Shown: one piece after another, positions 1 through 8,391 of the stretch
Layout: each line of letters begins with the position of its first letter
How positions within the stretch are numbered: position 1 is the first letter of the stretch
Assembly (NCBI GenBank): GCA_016177355.1
Contig: JACOVL010000130.1
Location: forward strand, 1 to 22,305
Reading direction: 5' to 3'
DNA length: 22,305 bases
Origin: Betaproteobacteria bacterium
GTDB lineage: Bacteria; Pseudomonadota; Gammaproteobacteria; Burkholderiales; SG8-41
Made by a program: the position numbers and the translations under genes
Notes under the pieces: generated by a model
What the model was told of the DNA's origin: nothing
The model's input: only the letters and a program-made list of their open reading frames with translations
Database searches by the model: none

Positions 1-75
1 GAACGCCCGCAGCGCCGCCGCCATCGCCCGCTGGCGGGCAGGATCAACGCTGGTTTGTTCAACGACCGCAGTCAT
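1..75 (-). CDS. N-terminal fragment of an unidentified protein (cut by window edge)
   Basis: An ATG at 75 on the minus strand opens a frame that stays open for 25 codons to the window edge (begins MTAVVEQTSVDPARQ). It is divergent from the SYLF gene, and 60 bp separate the two starts. No clear Shine-Dalgarno sequence precedes the ATG. The fragment is too short to assign to a family. It is called mainly because the divergent layout and alanine/arginine-rich codon use look like real coding sequence of this genome. Confidence 0.45.
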   Translation of the reverse strand, partial: MTAVVEQTSVDPARQRAMAAALRAF

Positions 76-120
76 GCGAAGATTCTAGCAAACGCCGGCC
101 TGGATGGCCGGTAAACCTGC

Positions 121-127
121 GGGGAGG
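121..127 (+). promoter_or_regulatory. Ribosome binding site of the SYLF gene
   Basis: GGGGAGG ends 8 nt before the ATG at 136. This favours ATG 136 over the in-frame ATG at 142, which would lie 14 nt away. Confidence 0.7.
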
Positions 128-135
128 CGCTGACC

Positions 136-684
136 ATGTACATGAAACGTTTGGCTATCAGGGGATTCGCCGTGGCGCTGTGGCTGGGCGGGATGGCGGC
201 GGCCGGCGCGGCGTCGAAGGAAGAGATCGACGCCGAAGTGCAGGAAGCGCTGGAGAACTTCTACAAGCAGACGAGCGCCGGCAAGCGGCTGGCGCAGAAG
301 GCGGCCGGCATGCTGGTGTTCCCCAAGGTGATCAAGGCCGGCATCGGCATCGGCGGCGAGTACGGGGAGGGGGCGCTGCTGGTCAAGGGCGGGACCGTGG
401 CGTACTACAGCACCGCCGCGGCCTCGATCGGCTTCCAGCTCGGGGCGCAGGTCAAGTCGCAGATCATCCTGTTCATGAACGGGAAGGTGCTGGCGGACTT
501 TCGCAGGAGCCAGGGCTGGCAGGCGGGGGTGGACGGCAGCGTGGCGCTCGCCACCCTCGGGGCGGGCGGCGAGATCAGCACCGATACCGTCAAGGAGCCG
601 ATCATCGGCTTCATCTTCTCGAACAAGGGGCTGATGTACAACCTGACGTTCGAAGGATCCAAGCTCACCCGGATCGAGCGTTGA
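136..684 (+). CDS. Exported SYLF (YSC84) domain lipid-binding protein
   Basis: The 182-residue product starts with a short basic n-region and a hydrophobic stretch ending near AAAGAASKEE, which reads as a Sec signal peptide of about 26 residues. The rest is one SYLF/YSC84 domain: the motif around residues 58-76 (AGMLVFPKVIKAGIGIGGE), then GGTVAYYSTAAASIGFQLGAQ, and a C-terminal half rich in small residues and aromatics. Known family members bind phosphoinositides in eukaryotes. Bacterial ones are exported proteins of uncertain role, and length and layout fit the bacterial form. The gene stands alone, convergent with the kor operon (73 bp between stops). No terminator with a T-tract is visible in that gap. 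Family assignment is firm; the cellular role is unknown. Confidence 0.9.
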   Translation: MYMKRLAIRGFAVALWLGGMAAAGAASKEEIDAEVQEALENFYKQTSAGKRLAQKAAGMLVFPKVIKAGIGIGGEYGEGALLVKGGTVAYYSTAAASIGFQLGAQVKSQIILFMNGKVLADFRRSQGWQAGVDGSVALATLGAGGEISTDTVKEPIIGFIFSNKGLMYNLTFEGSKLTRIER

Positions 685-757
685 CGGGAGCCGGAAAGGC
701 TGCGGCGAGGCGCGTTTATAGCGCGAGGAATTCGCGGGACGGACGTCCGACGAACTC

Positions 758-2956
758 CTACAGGAAGGGCTCCGCGCGCTTCAGCAGATCGGCGATCCCG
801 GGCTCGTTCGGATTGCGTGGTTTGCCCGGGTGGATGATCGAGACCTGGCAGGTTTCCGCCGCCTCCACCAGCTCGCGGTAAGTCCCGGCGTTGATATCCG
901 CAATGATGGCCTGCTTGTTCGCATCGTAGGCGAACATGCGGTTGTTGAGGTTGGTGCACTCGTTGCAGGTGGTGCAGCGCGGCGTCTCGATGTACGGGTC
1001 GTCGGACGGCTGTTCCGGCTCCGCGGCCTCGACAGCGGCGGATTTCGCCGCGGCGGCCGCGGACGCCGCCGCCGGGGCCGCGGGCTTCGCTTCGCGCTTG
1101 AGCGCCTCGATCTCGCGTTGCTTCTGTTCTTCCCAACCCTTCCGTTCCCGGGCGAGGAGCCGTTCCGCCTGCGAGCTGTGTATGCCGCCCAGTTCCTGCA
1201 GGCTGTGCCACATCTCGCGGCAGCGCTGCGCGGCGGAAAGCAGCTTCTCGTCAACCAGCGCGCGCTGCAACGCGTGATCGCCATTGACCATCTGGAGATA
1301 CGGAACCTTCCCCGCGACGGCCGGCGCGCCCGTGAGGCTGCTGCCGACCGGGACCATGCTGCCGTTCCATTCGGCCTGCGGCACGACCGCGAAATGCCGC
1401 GCATAGCGCGGATCGCACGCGATGAAATCGACGAACGTGAACGCCACTGGCTCGGTTACGTTCTGACGGGCCTCGTCCTCGTAGCCGAACTCGTGCACCG
1501 GCCAGTCGGCCTCGGGCTGCGGGTTGCCGTCGAGCGCGACGCGCGCGGCCCACTCCGGGCCCGCGGCGGGGTCGTAGGTGAACGCCGGGAACGCGCGCGA
1601 CTGCATGGCAGCGGCGGCGAGGAGATAGGGCGGCAGCGTCCTGGCGCCGTGCGGCGATCCCGAGAACACGCTGAACAGGGCGGGGCCCGCGAAGGTGAGC
1701 CCCGCGAGGATCCCGCGCCGCGCCTGGTAGAGGTGGGAGCTGCTCGCCTGCAGCACGTAGACGTTGCCGAGGCCCATCGCCATCCTGCCGAGTTGCGCAG
1801 CGGGGGCAATGAAGCCCCGGTGTCCCGCGCGCAATGCCGGCTCCTCGAGAACGTCGCTCACCTGCACCACGATCTTGATCGGCATCTCGGAGGCGAGGAT
1901 CTCCATCAGGATTGCGTGCTCGGGCCCGTGCAGGTGTTCCGAGCCGATGCAGACCAGGTAGTCGGGGAACAGGCCCAGGTCCTTCGCTCCCACCGAGCTC
2001 TCGTCGAAATCCGCGAAAAACGGATCGTGCGTCGCCTCCACGTAGAGCCCCTCGATTTCGAGCTCGGCGATGGCGATCGCTTTCACGACGTCGACGATCT
2101 CCGGCAGGCGGGTGCGGAATGCAGACTGCGCGTCCCGGCAGCTCGCGAACGCGCCGGACTCGAGGTCGTCCGCCCGGCCCCCGCCGGCCTGCCCGCGCGA
2201 CCGATGCGCTTTCAGCACGGTGAGCGCCCGCTCGACTCGCTGGCGGCGGCTGTCCGGCAGCGGGTCCTTGCCCGAAACCTGCGCGAGCGTGCTCGACAGC
2301 GCCTGGAAATCGAACGCATCCTCCATGCCCGTCCCGACCGAGGCTTTGAGCCGGGCCGCGCTCGTGCCCGCGCCGGAGCGGACGAAATCGGCCTGCAGGA
2401 TGTCCGACAGCTTGACGATGAGCCGCGTGATCTCCCGGTCGAAACGCTCGGCCTTTTGCTGTTGCAGGGCGCGCCAGGCGTGCGTGATGAGCCGCGTCGG
2501 CAGTCCGTAAGTGCAATCGACGACTTCTCCGTCGACCTTCAGCGCGGCGCGCGCCCGGCCGAGACTGCCGGCGAGCGCCGGGTCACCCGGCGCCCCGATC
2601 CGCTCCGCGGCCAGGTCCCACAGCCGGGACAGCGGGCCGGTGTCGCCATTCGCGGCCAGCGTCCGGATTTCACGCTCGAGACGCAGCACGTGCCGGCGCG
2701 TCGCCTCGCCCTCGATGCCGCGCGGGGCGATGGCCTGCAGGATACCGTTGACCAGGGCCGTGAGGGACTGGATGCCGGTCTCGTCGGCGCGGCCCGCGAC
2801 CAGAACCAGCGGGAAGTCGTAGCGCAACCGCGTCAGGTCCCCGAAGCGGGCCAGCAGGCCCGGCCGCAGGTGCAGCCCGTCCGCGGCCTGCAGGCTCGCG
2901 CCCATCCGCTTGCCGGTCAGGTGGAAGGCGACGTGCGCTTGAAGTTCGGGACCCAT
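758..2956 (-). CDS. PFOR-derived protein with degenerate thiamine domain and tethered [4Fe-4S] ferredoxin domain
   Basis: The product has 732 residues and is the last gene of the kor operon; its ATG lies 7 nt after the korB stop. Residues 1 to about 300 match nothing I recognise. Residues about 330-485 follow the thiamine (VI) domain of pyruvate:ferredoxin oxidoreductase: AQLGRMAMGLGNVYVLQAS (388-405) fits the family segment LGxMAMxYGNVYVAQV, and SGSPHG (432-437) plus FTYDPAAGPEW correspond to the later SPCxxHG...RYNP region. The TPP/Mg motif GDG...N is absent; the equivalent place reads CIGSEHLHGPEH (336-347). So TPP catalysis is unlikely. Residues 595-623 are a charged helix, 624-655 an Ala/Pro/Glu linker, and 656-712 a mono-cluster ferredoxin-like domain with C661, C664, C667 and C703. 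I infer an electron-transfer or assembly partner of KorAB. Function is not established. Confidence 0.82.
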   Translation of the reverse strand: MGPELQAHVAFHLTGKRMGASLQAADGLHLRPGLLARFGDLTRLRYDFPLVLVAGRADETGIQSLTALVNGILQAIAPRGIEGEATRRHVLRLEREIRTLAANGDTGPLSRLWDLAAERIGAPGDPALAGSLGRARAALKVDGEVVDCTYGLPTRLITHAWRALQQQKAERFDREITRLIVKLSDILQADFVRSGAGTSAARLKASVGTGMEDAFDFQALSSTLAQVSGKDPLPDSRRQRVERALTVLKAHRSRGQAGGGRADDLESGAFASCRDAQSAFRTRLPEIVDVVKAIAIAELEIEGLYVEATHDPFFADFDESSVGAKDLGLFPDYLVCIGSEHLHGPEHAILMEILASEMPIKIVVQVSDVLEEPALRAGHRGFIAPAAQLGRMAMGLGNVYVLQASSSHLYQARRGILAGLTFAGPALFSVFSGSPHGARTLPPYLLAAAAMQSRAFPAFTYDPAAGPEWAARVALDGNPQPEADWPVHEFGYEDEARQNVTEPVAFTFVDFIACDPRYARHFAVVPQAEWNGSMVPVGSSLTGAPAVAGKVPYLQMVNGDHALQRALVDEKLLSAAQRCREMWHSLQELGGIHSSQAERLLARERKGWEEQKQREIEALKREAKPAAPAAASAAAAAKSAAVEAAEPEQPSDDPYIETPRCTTCNECTNLNNRMFAYDANKQAIIADINAGTYRELVEAAETCQVSIIHPGKPRNPNEPGIADLLKRAEPFL

Positions 2957-2963
2957 GGCGCGA

Positions 2964-3935
2964 TCAATCCGCTGCCTGCGGCCAGACCGTGAACTTGTCG
3001 AGCTCCGTCTCGAGCCCGCGCTGGATGAACTCGGGGGTGCGCAGCTGCGTGATCGCGCGCACGTCCTCGTAGCACGGGACCTCGGGGTTGTGGTACAGGA
3101 TGCCGACCGGAATCGGGTCCTCGACCGATGCGATCTCGCGCGCCCGGTTGAGATCCGTGGGGTCGTACTCCTGCTGGTTCTTGTAGAGTTTGCCCAGGGC
3201 GGGGCTCACGTGCAGGCCCTTCTCGTGCGTGAGCAGCAGGGTCCGGTTCGGATCGTGCAGCCAGGGATCGAACAGGTTCGGCAGGAACTCCGGACAGCGC
3301 TGGATGATGCGCACGAAGGAGCAGCCCTTGTGGTGGAAGGCCCGGGAAATGATGTCGTAGACCAGCTCCGGGATCCAGTCCACGGCCTGCGCGACGAACG
3401 ACACGTTCTGGATCCCGAGCGTCACGGTGAGGGGGTTCAGCGCATCGAGCCAGGCGCCGCGCGGCGTGGTCTTGCTGCGCAGGCCCTTCGGCGTAGTGGG
3501 GGAGGCCTGCATCTTGGTGAGGCCGTAGATGTGATTGTCGTGGACCATCACGGTCAGGTTCATGTTGTAGCGGATGGCGTGCACCCAGTGGGCCGCGCCG
3601 ATGCTGCAGCAGTCCCCGTCGCCGGTATTCACGAAGACGTGCAGGTCCGGGCGCGCGAGCCGGATGCCCTCCGCGATCGGCAGCGCCCGGCCGTGAATAC
3701 CGTGAAAGCCGTAGGTCTTCATGTAATGCGGAAAGCGGCTCGAGCAGCCGATGCCGGAGACGAACACGGTCTTCTCCGGGCGCAGCTTCTCGTCGCGGCA
3801 CAAGCGCTGGACCGCGGTGAGGATGGCGTTGTCGCCGCAGCCGGTGCACCATCGCGGAATGCTGCCCTGGTACTCCTCGAGGTTGTGCTCCTCCTCGTAC
3901 ATCCGCATCAGGCATTCGTGGGCTCGCGTCGTCAT
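2964..3935 (-). CDS. korB: 2-oxoacid:ferredoxin oxidoreductase, beta subunit (TPP-binding)
   Basis: The 323-residue beta subunit carries thiamine pyrophosphate and one [4Fe-4S] cluster, and oxidatively decarboxylates a 2-oxoacid to the acyl-CoA with KorA. CTGCGDN supplies C30 and C33, GCSSRFPHY gives C64, and a later cysteine (C214 in RCPEF, less likely C205) is probably the fourth ligand. The TPP/Mg signature is intact: GDGDCCSIG at 105-113, with the Asn in HDNHIYGLTKMQ at 134. The frame remains open far upstream, but ATG 3935 is chosen. It sits 2 nt after the korA stop, has GGGAAGG upstream, and yields the normal family N-terminus. Substrate (2-oxoglutarate or another 2-oxoacid) cannot be read from sequence; Kor is favoured by the KorA fusion and the Nfn-like partners. 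Confidence 0.93.
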   Translation of the reverse strand: MTTRAHECLMRMYEEEHNLEEYQGSIPRWCTGCGDNAILTAVQRLCRDEKLRPEKTVFVSGIGCSSRFPHYMKTYGFHGIHGRALPIAEGIRLARPDLHVFVNTGDGDCCSIGAAHWVHAIRYNMNLTVMVHDNHIYGLTKMQASPTTPKGLRSKTTPRGAWLDALNPLTVTLGIQNVSFVAQAVDWIPELVYDIISRAFHHKGCSFVRIIQRCPEFLPNLFDPWLHDPNRTLLLTHEKGLHVSPALGKLYKNQQEYDPTDLNRAREIASVEDPIPVGILYHNPEVPCYEDVRAITQLRTPEFIQRGLETELDKFTVWPQAAD

Positions 3936-3937
3936 GG

Positions 3938-5854
3938 TCAGCGCCTTCCCTGCACCAGCTTGTTCGAGATCACGCGGTAGATCGCGTCCGGCTTGATCGG
4001 CTGGCCGCGCACCTCGCTCCAGCAGTCGACATCGGCGAGATAGCGCGCCCGCAGCAGCATGGCGAGCGCGGAATATCGGCGATTGTTCTCGTCGATCAGC
4101 GCATCCTCGGGGTTGTCGCACCAGTTCGCCTCGATCGTCATCGCCTGCTTGAAGCGCTCCAGGATCTCCTTGATTCCGCCCGGCATCGGCTGGAGGAAGC
4201 GCAGGTGGAGCGAGGAGACCCGGCGGCCTTCGGCGCGCAGGCGCTCGACCGCCTCCTCGATCGCGCCCTGGGTGCTGCCCCAGCCGATCACCAGCAGATC
4301 GCCTTCCTCCCCGCCGAACACCGGCGGGGTCTTGAGCGTCTTCTGCAGCGCCGCGAGCTTCAGGCTGCGATGCCGCAGGCTTTCCTCGTTGATCTCGGGG
4401 TCGTAGGCGACGTGGCTCAGGCGGTCGTGCGCGAGCCCGGTCAGCGTATGCATGCCGTGCGGCTGGCCGGGCACGAAGCGGCGCGCGAGCCCGGTGAGCG
4501 GGTCCCAGTCGTACGGTTTCGCGCCCTCGGGCGCCGGACTCTGGTCCACCGGGGGCGCGAGCCAGGCCTCGCTGAACGTCGGCCGCGGGAACGGCTGTTG
4601 CGAGGTCGCGAGGTTGGCGTCGGAGAGCACGACCACCACCACGTTGAAGGTTTCGGCGATCTTGCGCGCGGTGATGATCGAATAGAAGCAGTCTTCGATG
4701 CTGCTCACCGCCATCACCACCTTGGGCGCGTCGCCGTGGCTGCCGAAGCAGGCTGCGAGCAGGTCGCCCTGTTCCGCCTTGGTCGGCAGGCCGGTACTGG
4801 GGCCCCCGCGCTGCACGTTGACCACCACCAGCGGGATCTCGCACATCACGGCGAGCCCCAGCGCCTCCTGCTTGAGGGAATAGCCCGGGCCGGACGTGAT
4901 GGTGACCGCGCACTTGCCGGCATAGGAGGCGCCGATCGCGAAAGCGCAGGCGGCGATCTCGTCCTCCGCCTGGTGTACGACGCCGCCCACCTTCTCGAAC
5001 ACCTCGCTCAGGTAGTGCGAGGCCGAGGTCGCGGGCGTGATCGGGTACATCGCGCACACTTCCATCCCCGAAGCGAGGATACCGAGGGCGATCGCGGTGT
5101 TGCCATTTACCACGATTCGCGGCTCCTCCACGCGGGCCGCGGGGACGCGGTACTTGAAATCGAGACGGGATTCGGCCCACCGGAAGCCGGCTTCGAGCAG
5201 CGCCACGTTGGCCTTGATCACCTTTTCTTCCTTGTTGCCGAAGGTGAAAGCCACCTGGTCGCGGGCGAGCTGCAGATCGAGGCTGTAGAGGTTGCAGAGC
5301 ATCCCGAGCACGAACATGTTCTTGCCCCGGCGCGGATCGGCGACGAGCGCCTTGCACTCGCGCTCCATCGGGATCTCCCGCACGTCGTAGCCCTCCTTAA
5401 CCAGCCGGTCGCAGGTCTCGCGGTAGGCCGCGGCGATCTTCGCGTCCGGGTGGTCGCGCCACATGCTCTCGAGCAGGATGATGCAGCCCGGTTTGAGTTC
5501 GCGTTCGCGCACGCGCCCCAGCAGCACCTGCTCGTTGAAGGCGACCACCAGGTCGGCCTCGTTCCCGCCGTTGGTGACGCGCCTGGATCCGATGCGGATT
5601 CGGTTGCCGCTCGCGCCCTCGATGCTGCGGGCGGGCGGCTGGATTTCGGCGGGTATGATCTCGACGGTCCACACGCCGTTGCCCATCCGGGCGGCGATCG
5701 CGCCCAATGATTGCCCGCAGCGCTGCGCGCCTTCACCCGAATCGCTGACGATCTCGATGACGTGCTCGGCGAGCGTGATGGCCGGCTTCGCGCCGCCGGC
5801 GCGGCTGGCGGTCCCGGGTTCGGTGGCGTGCTCCAGCGCGGTCGTATCGTTCAT
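3938..5854 (-). CDS. korA: 2-oxoacid:ferredoxin oxidoreductase, fused gamma-alpha subunit
   Basis: The 638-residue subunit combines two classical subunits. Residues about 27-225 form the gamma (CoA-binding type) domain, including SDSGEGAQRCGQSLGAIAARMG. Residues about 243-638 form the alpha domain with YPITPAT (270-276), the SGPGYSLKQEALGLA segment and GGPSTGLPTKAEQGD (350-364). YPITP is characteristic of this superfamily and lies near the substrate and TPP in solved structures. The gene overlaps the upstream NfnB-like stop by 4 nt (ATGA) and is followed 2 nt later by korB, which indicates translational coupling. Related gamma-alpha fusions occur in 2-oxoglutarate oxidoreductases such as KorA of denitrifying aromatic degraders. 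Residues 1-25 are a variable lead. Family is certain; substrate is inferred. Confidence 0.93.
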   Translation of the reverse strand: MNDTTALEHATEPGTASRAGGAKPAITLAEHVIEIVSDSGEGAQRCGQSLGAIAARMGNGVWTVEIIPAEIQPPARSIEGASGNRIRIGSRRVTNGGNEADLVVAFNEQVLLGRVRERELKPGCIILLESMWRDHPDAKIAAAYRETCDRLVKEGYDVREIPMERECKALVADPRRGKNMFVLGMLCNLYSLDLQLARDQVAFTFGNKEEKVIKANVALLEAGFRWAESRLDFKYRVPAARVEEPRIVVNGNTAIALGILASGMEVCAMYPITPATSASHYLSEVFEKVGGVVHQAEDEIAACAFAIGASYAGKCAVTITSGPGYSLKQEALGLAVMCEIPLVVVNVQRGGPSTGLPTKAEQGDLLAACFGSHGDAPKVVMAVSSIEDCFYSIITARKIAETFNVVVVVLSDANLATSQQPFPRPTFSEAWLAPPVDQSPAPEGAKPYDWDPLTGLARRFVPGQPHGMHTLTGLAHDRLSHVAYDPEINEESLRHRSLKLAALQKTLKTPPVFGGEEGDLLVIGWGSTQGAIEEAVERLRAEGRRVSSLHLRFLQPMPGGIKEILERFKQAMTIEANWCDNPEDALIDENNRRYSALAMLLRARYLADVDCWSEVRGQPIKPDAIYRVISNKLVQGRR

Positions 5855-7401
5855 GGTCTGATTGTCAATGTTGTGTCGCCGCCGGACGCCCGCTCAGGCG
5901 AGGTGAGGTGCACGCGGGCAAAGGACTTCTCCGCAAAGTCGATGCCGAAGAGCTTGTCGTCGCTGCCGGCCCGCTCGGGCAGGTACACCGTGTCCGTATC
6001 CCGAATGCCGAGCCAGGTCTTCATGCTGCGCGCGGCCTTGCGCCCGGCGCCCATCGCCTCGATCACGGTGGCGGCGCCGGTCACGATGTCGCCGCCGGCG
6101 AAGACGCCGGCCAGCGAGGTGGCGAGGTTCCCGTCCACCTCGATGTAGCCGCGGCGGTTCAGCTTCAACCTCGAAGTCTGGCCGATGATCGGATTGGCAT
6201 GGGTGCCGATGGCGATCACCACCGTGTCGGCCTCGAATTCGAACTCGCTTCCCGGGATGGGCACCGGGCCGCGCCGGCCGGATTCGTCCGGCTCCCCGAG
6301 CTCCATGCGAATGCACCGCATGCCGCGCACGTTGCCCTTGCCGTCGCCGAGGATCTCGATCGGGGTAGTGAGCCAGTGAAATTCGATGCCTTCCTCCTCC
6401 GCGTGGTGCACCTCTTCGAACCGCGCCGGGCTTTCGGCTTTCGTCCTGCGATAGATGCAGTAAACCTTCTCGGAGCCGAGCCGCTTGCAGACGCGGGTCG
6501 CGTCCATCGCCGTGTTGCCGGCGCCGACCACCGCCACGCGCCGCCCGAGCGGCAGCGGCGTGTCGTGGCCCGGATCGCGGGCGCACATCATGTTGCAGCG
6601 GGTGAGCAGCTCGTTCGCCGACAGCACGTTGTTGAGCGAATCGCCGGGGATGCCCATGAATCTGGGGTAGCCCGCCCCGGTGCCGATGAAGACGGCATCG
6701 AATCCCATCTCGCCGATCATCTGCTCGATCGTGAACAGCCGCCCCACCAGCGTGTTGCACTCGAACCGGACCCCGAGCTTCCTCAGGTTGTCGATCTCGG
6801 CGTCGATCACCTCGTTGGGCAGCCGGAAATCGGGAATGCCGTAGCGCAGCACGCCGCCGGGGACGTGAAAGGCCTCGAACACCGTGACCTCGCAGCCGGC
6901 CTTGGCCATATCGGCCGCGCACGCCATCCCGGCCGGGCCCGAACCGACGATCCCGACCCGGAAGCCGTTTGGCTCGATGTGCGGGACGCTGGTCCAGCGC
7001 TCCTTGATCGCCCTGTCGCCGACAAAGCGCTCGAGGCGGCCGATTGCGACCGGCTCCAGGTTCTCGCCGACGGGGCAGGGGCCTTCACACTGCGTCTCCT
7101 GCGGGCAGACGCGGCCGCACACGGAGGCGAGCAGGTTGGCGTCGGTGATGACGTCGTAGGCGCCCCGGAAGTCTTTCTCTCCAATCTTCCGGATGAAACC
7201 GGGGATGTCGATGCCGACCGGGCAGCCTTCGACGCACGCCGGGTCCGGGCAAAACAGGCAGCGCTCGGATTCCCGCAGCGCGTCTTCGACGCTGAAAACG
7301 CAGGTAACTTCGCTGAAATTCCTCGAGCGCTCGCGGGGATCCTGCTCGCGCGCGTGCGTCCGTTCCTGCGGTATCGTGCGTATCGTCCGTTTCTTCGCCA
7401 T
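5851..7401 (-). CDS. NfnB/GltD-like FAD and NAD(P)H oxidoreductase with two [4Fe-4S] clusters
   Basis: The 516-residue flavoprotein belongs to the glutamate-synthase small-chain family (GltD, NfnB, SudA, KorC-type). Two N-terminal cysteine sets, C48/C51/C56/C60 and C95/C99/C105/C109, are placed as in members carrying two [4Fe-4S] clusters. The FAD fold begins with GIVGSGPAGMACAAD (150-164) and a second nucleotide fold with AVVGAGNTAMDATR (290-303), followed by an arginine-rich YRRTKAESPAR stretch typical for NADPH binding. A C-terminal tail of about 55 residues follows the family core. Because it lies between an NfnA-like gene (1 nt upstream) and korA (4-nt overlap), it most likely passes electrons between NAD(P) and the Kor iron-sulfur chain rather than serving glutamate synthesis. 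No gltB is present here. Confidence 0.92.
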   Translation of the reverse strand: MAKKRTIRTIPQERTHAREQDPRERSRNFSEVTCVFSVEDALRESERCLFCPDPACVEGCPVGIDIPGFIRKIGEKDFRGAYDVITDANLLASVCGRVCPQETQCEGPCPVGENLEPVAIGRLERFVGDRAIKERWTSVPHIEPNGFRVGIVGSGPAGMACAADMAKAGCEVTVFEAFHVPGGVLRYGIPDFRLPNEVIDAEIDNLRKLGVRFECNTLVGRLFTIEQMIGEMGFDAVFIGTGAGYPRFMGIPGDSLNNVLSANELLTRCNMMCARDPGHDTPLPLGRRVAVVGAGNTAMDATRVCKRLGSEKVYCIYRRTKAESPARFEEVHHAEEEGIEFHWLTTPIEILGDGKGNVRGMRCIRMELGEPDESGRRGPVPIPGSEFEFEADTVVIAIGTHANPIIGQTSRLKLNRRGYIEVDGNLATSLAGVFAGGDIVTGAATVIEAMGAGRKAARSMKTWLGIRDTDTVYLPERAGSDDKLFGIDFAEKSFARVHLTSPERASGGDTTLTIRP

Positions 7402-7402
7402 G

Positions 7403-8335
7403 CTAGCCGCCTGCCACCTCTTCGAACGGGTCGGGCAGCGCGAGCGCCTCTTCCACCGCGCGCTCGGGCGGGATTTTCATCCGGCAACTTTCCGACCAGC
7501 GGTCGAGAGCCGATTTTTCCTCGGCCGCGAAGCGCTTGAGCCGCGTCGTGAGATCCTCGAAGTCGACCTGATGGCCGTCGAAATCGGGGCCGTCGACGCA
7601 CGCGAACTTTACCTGCCCGCCGACCCGCACGCGGCAGCCGCCGCACATTCCGGTGCCATCCACCATCACCGGGTTCAGGCTGACCACGGTCCTGATGTTG
7701 TGGGGACGCGTCGCCTCGGCGCACGCCTTCATCATCACGGGCGGGCCGATCGCGACGATCTCGCCGATGTCCGGGTGCGCGGCGATCGCGCGCTTCACGC
7801 CTTCCGTCACCGGCCCCTTCACGCCCACCGAGCCGTCGTCGGTGCAGAGGATCAGCTCGTCGCAGCAGCTGCGGAACCTGTCCTCCCAGAAAATCAGTTT
7901 CCAGGTGCGGAAGCCGATCACGCCGATCACGTAGGCGCCGGCCTCCTTGAAGCCGCGCGCCTGCGGAAACACCGGCGCCACCCCGAGCCCGCCCCCCACG
8001 CAAACGACTTTCTTCGCGCCGCTGGCGCGGCTCGGGACGCCCATCGGCCCGACCAGCGCGTGGAGCGAGGCGCCGACCTGGCACGTCTGCTGCATTTCCC
8101 GGGTGGTCTTGCCGACCGCCTGGACGACAAGCGTGATCGTGCCCTTGCCGCGGTCGAAATCGGCGAGAGTGAGCGGAATGCGCTCGCCCTCCGCGTGGGA
8201 CATGACGATGACGAACTGGCCCGACTGCGCGGCCTTCGCCATCAGCGGGTGGCGGATTTCCAGCAGGAACGTGACGTCCGAGAAGTCCTCTCGCGCCACG
8301 ATCTCGAAACTTGAGTCTTTTCTTGTGCCGGGCAT
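7403..8335 (-). CDS. NfnA/SudB/PyrK-like ferredoxin-NAD(P) reductase subunit ([2Fe-2S], FAD)
   Basis: The 310-residue product has the ferredoxin reductase fold. A beta-barrel with RIPLTL (52-57) binds FAD, and a nucleotide domain opens with VVCVGGGLGVAPVFPQA (110-126). Near the C-terminus DGTGMCGGCRV (226-236) and FACVDGPDF (245-252) give D226, C231, C234 and C246. An Asp plus three Cys is the set I recall for the [2Fe-2S] cluster of NfnA. The last ~55 residues (to FEEVAGG) are an extra helical tail. It is the first gene of the operon, has only a weak ribosome site, and its ATG lies about 57 nt after a predicted FNR-dependent start site. Together with the next gene it forms an NfnAB-like pair able in principle to bifurcate or transfer electrons between NAD(P)H and ferredoxin. 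Confidence 0.9.
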   Translation of the reverse strand: MPGTRKDSSFEIVAREDFSDVTFLLEIRHPLMAKAAQSGQFVIVMSHAEGERIPLTLADFDRGKGTITLVVQAVGKTTREMQQTCQVGASLHALVGPMGVPSRASGAKKVVCVGGGLGVAPVFPQARGFKEAGAYVIGVIGFRTWKLIFWEDRFRSCCDELILCTDDGSVGVKGPVTEGVKRAIAAHPDIGEIVAIGPPVMMKACAEATRPHNIRTVVSLNPVMVDGTGMCGGCRVRVGGQVKFACVDGPDFDGHQVDFEDLTTRLKRFAAEEKSALDRWSESCRMKIPPERAVEEALALPDPFEEVAGG

Positions 8336-8391
8336 TGTTGATGCCCGCGAGCCGGCTGCTTTCAGCGACCCAATCCGGCCTGCGGGAACCT

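Noticed and set aside
95..111. Hairpin CCGGCC/GGCCGG upstream of the SYLF gene
   Set aside because: A 6-bp GC stem without a T-tract or half-site symmetry with known operators is expected by chance in this GC content.
740..749. Perfect palindrome CGGACGTCCG between the SYLF gene and the kor operon
   Set aside because: Both flanking genes end here, so an operator is unlikely, and no T-tract supports termination.
830..2992. Long plus-strand open frame (720 codons) opposite the PFOR-like gene
   Set aside because: It is Arg/Gly/Ala-rich, has no recognisable domain, and mirrors a minus-strand gene with clear domains. It is an antisense shadow of high-GC coding sequence. The same holds for other long opposite-strand frames at 4205-5710, 5908-7539, 9362-10489 and 12450-14000.
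2964..5357. A 797-codon frame extending korB upstream
   Set aside because: The first ~470 codons overlap korA in another frame and are Arg-rich without domains. The ATG at 3935 with a ribosome site gives the normal KorB N-terminus.
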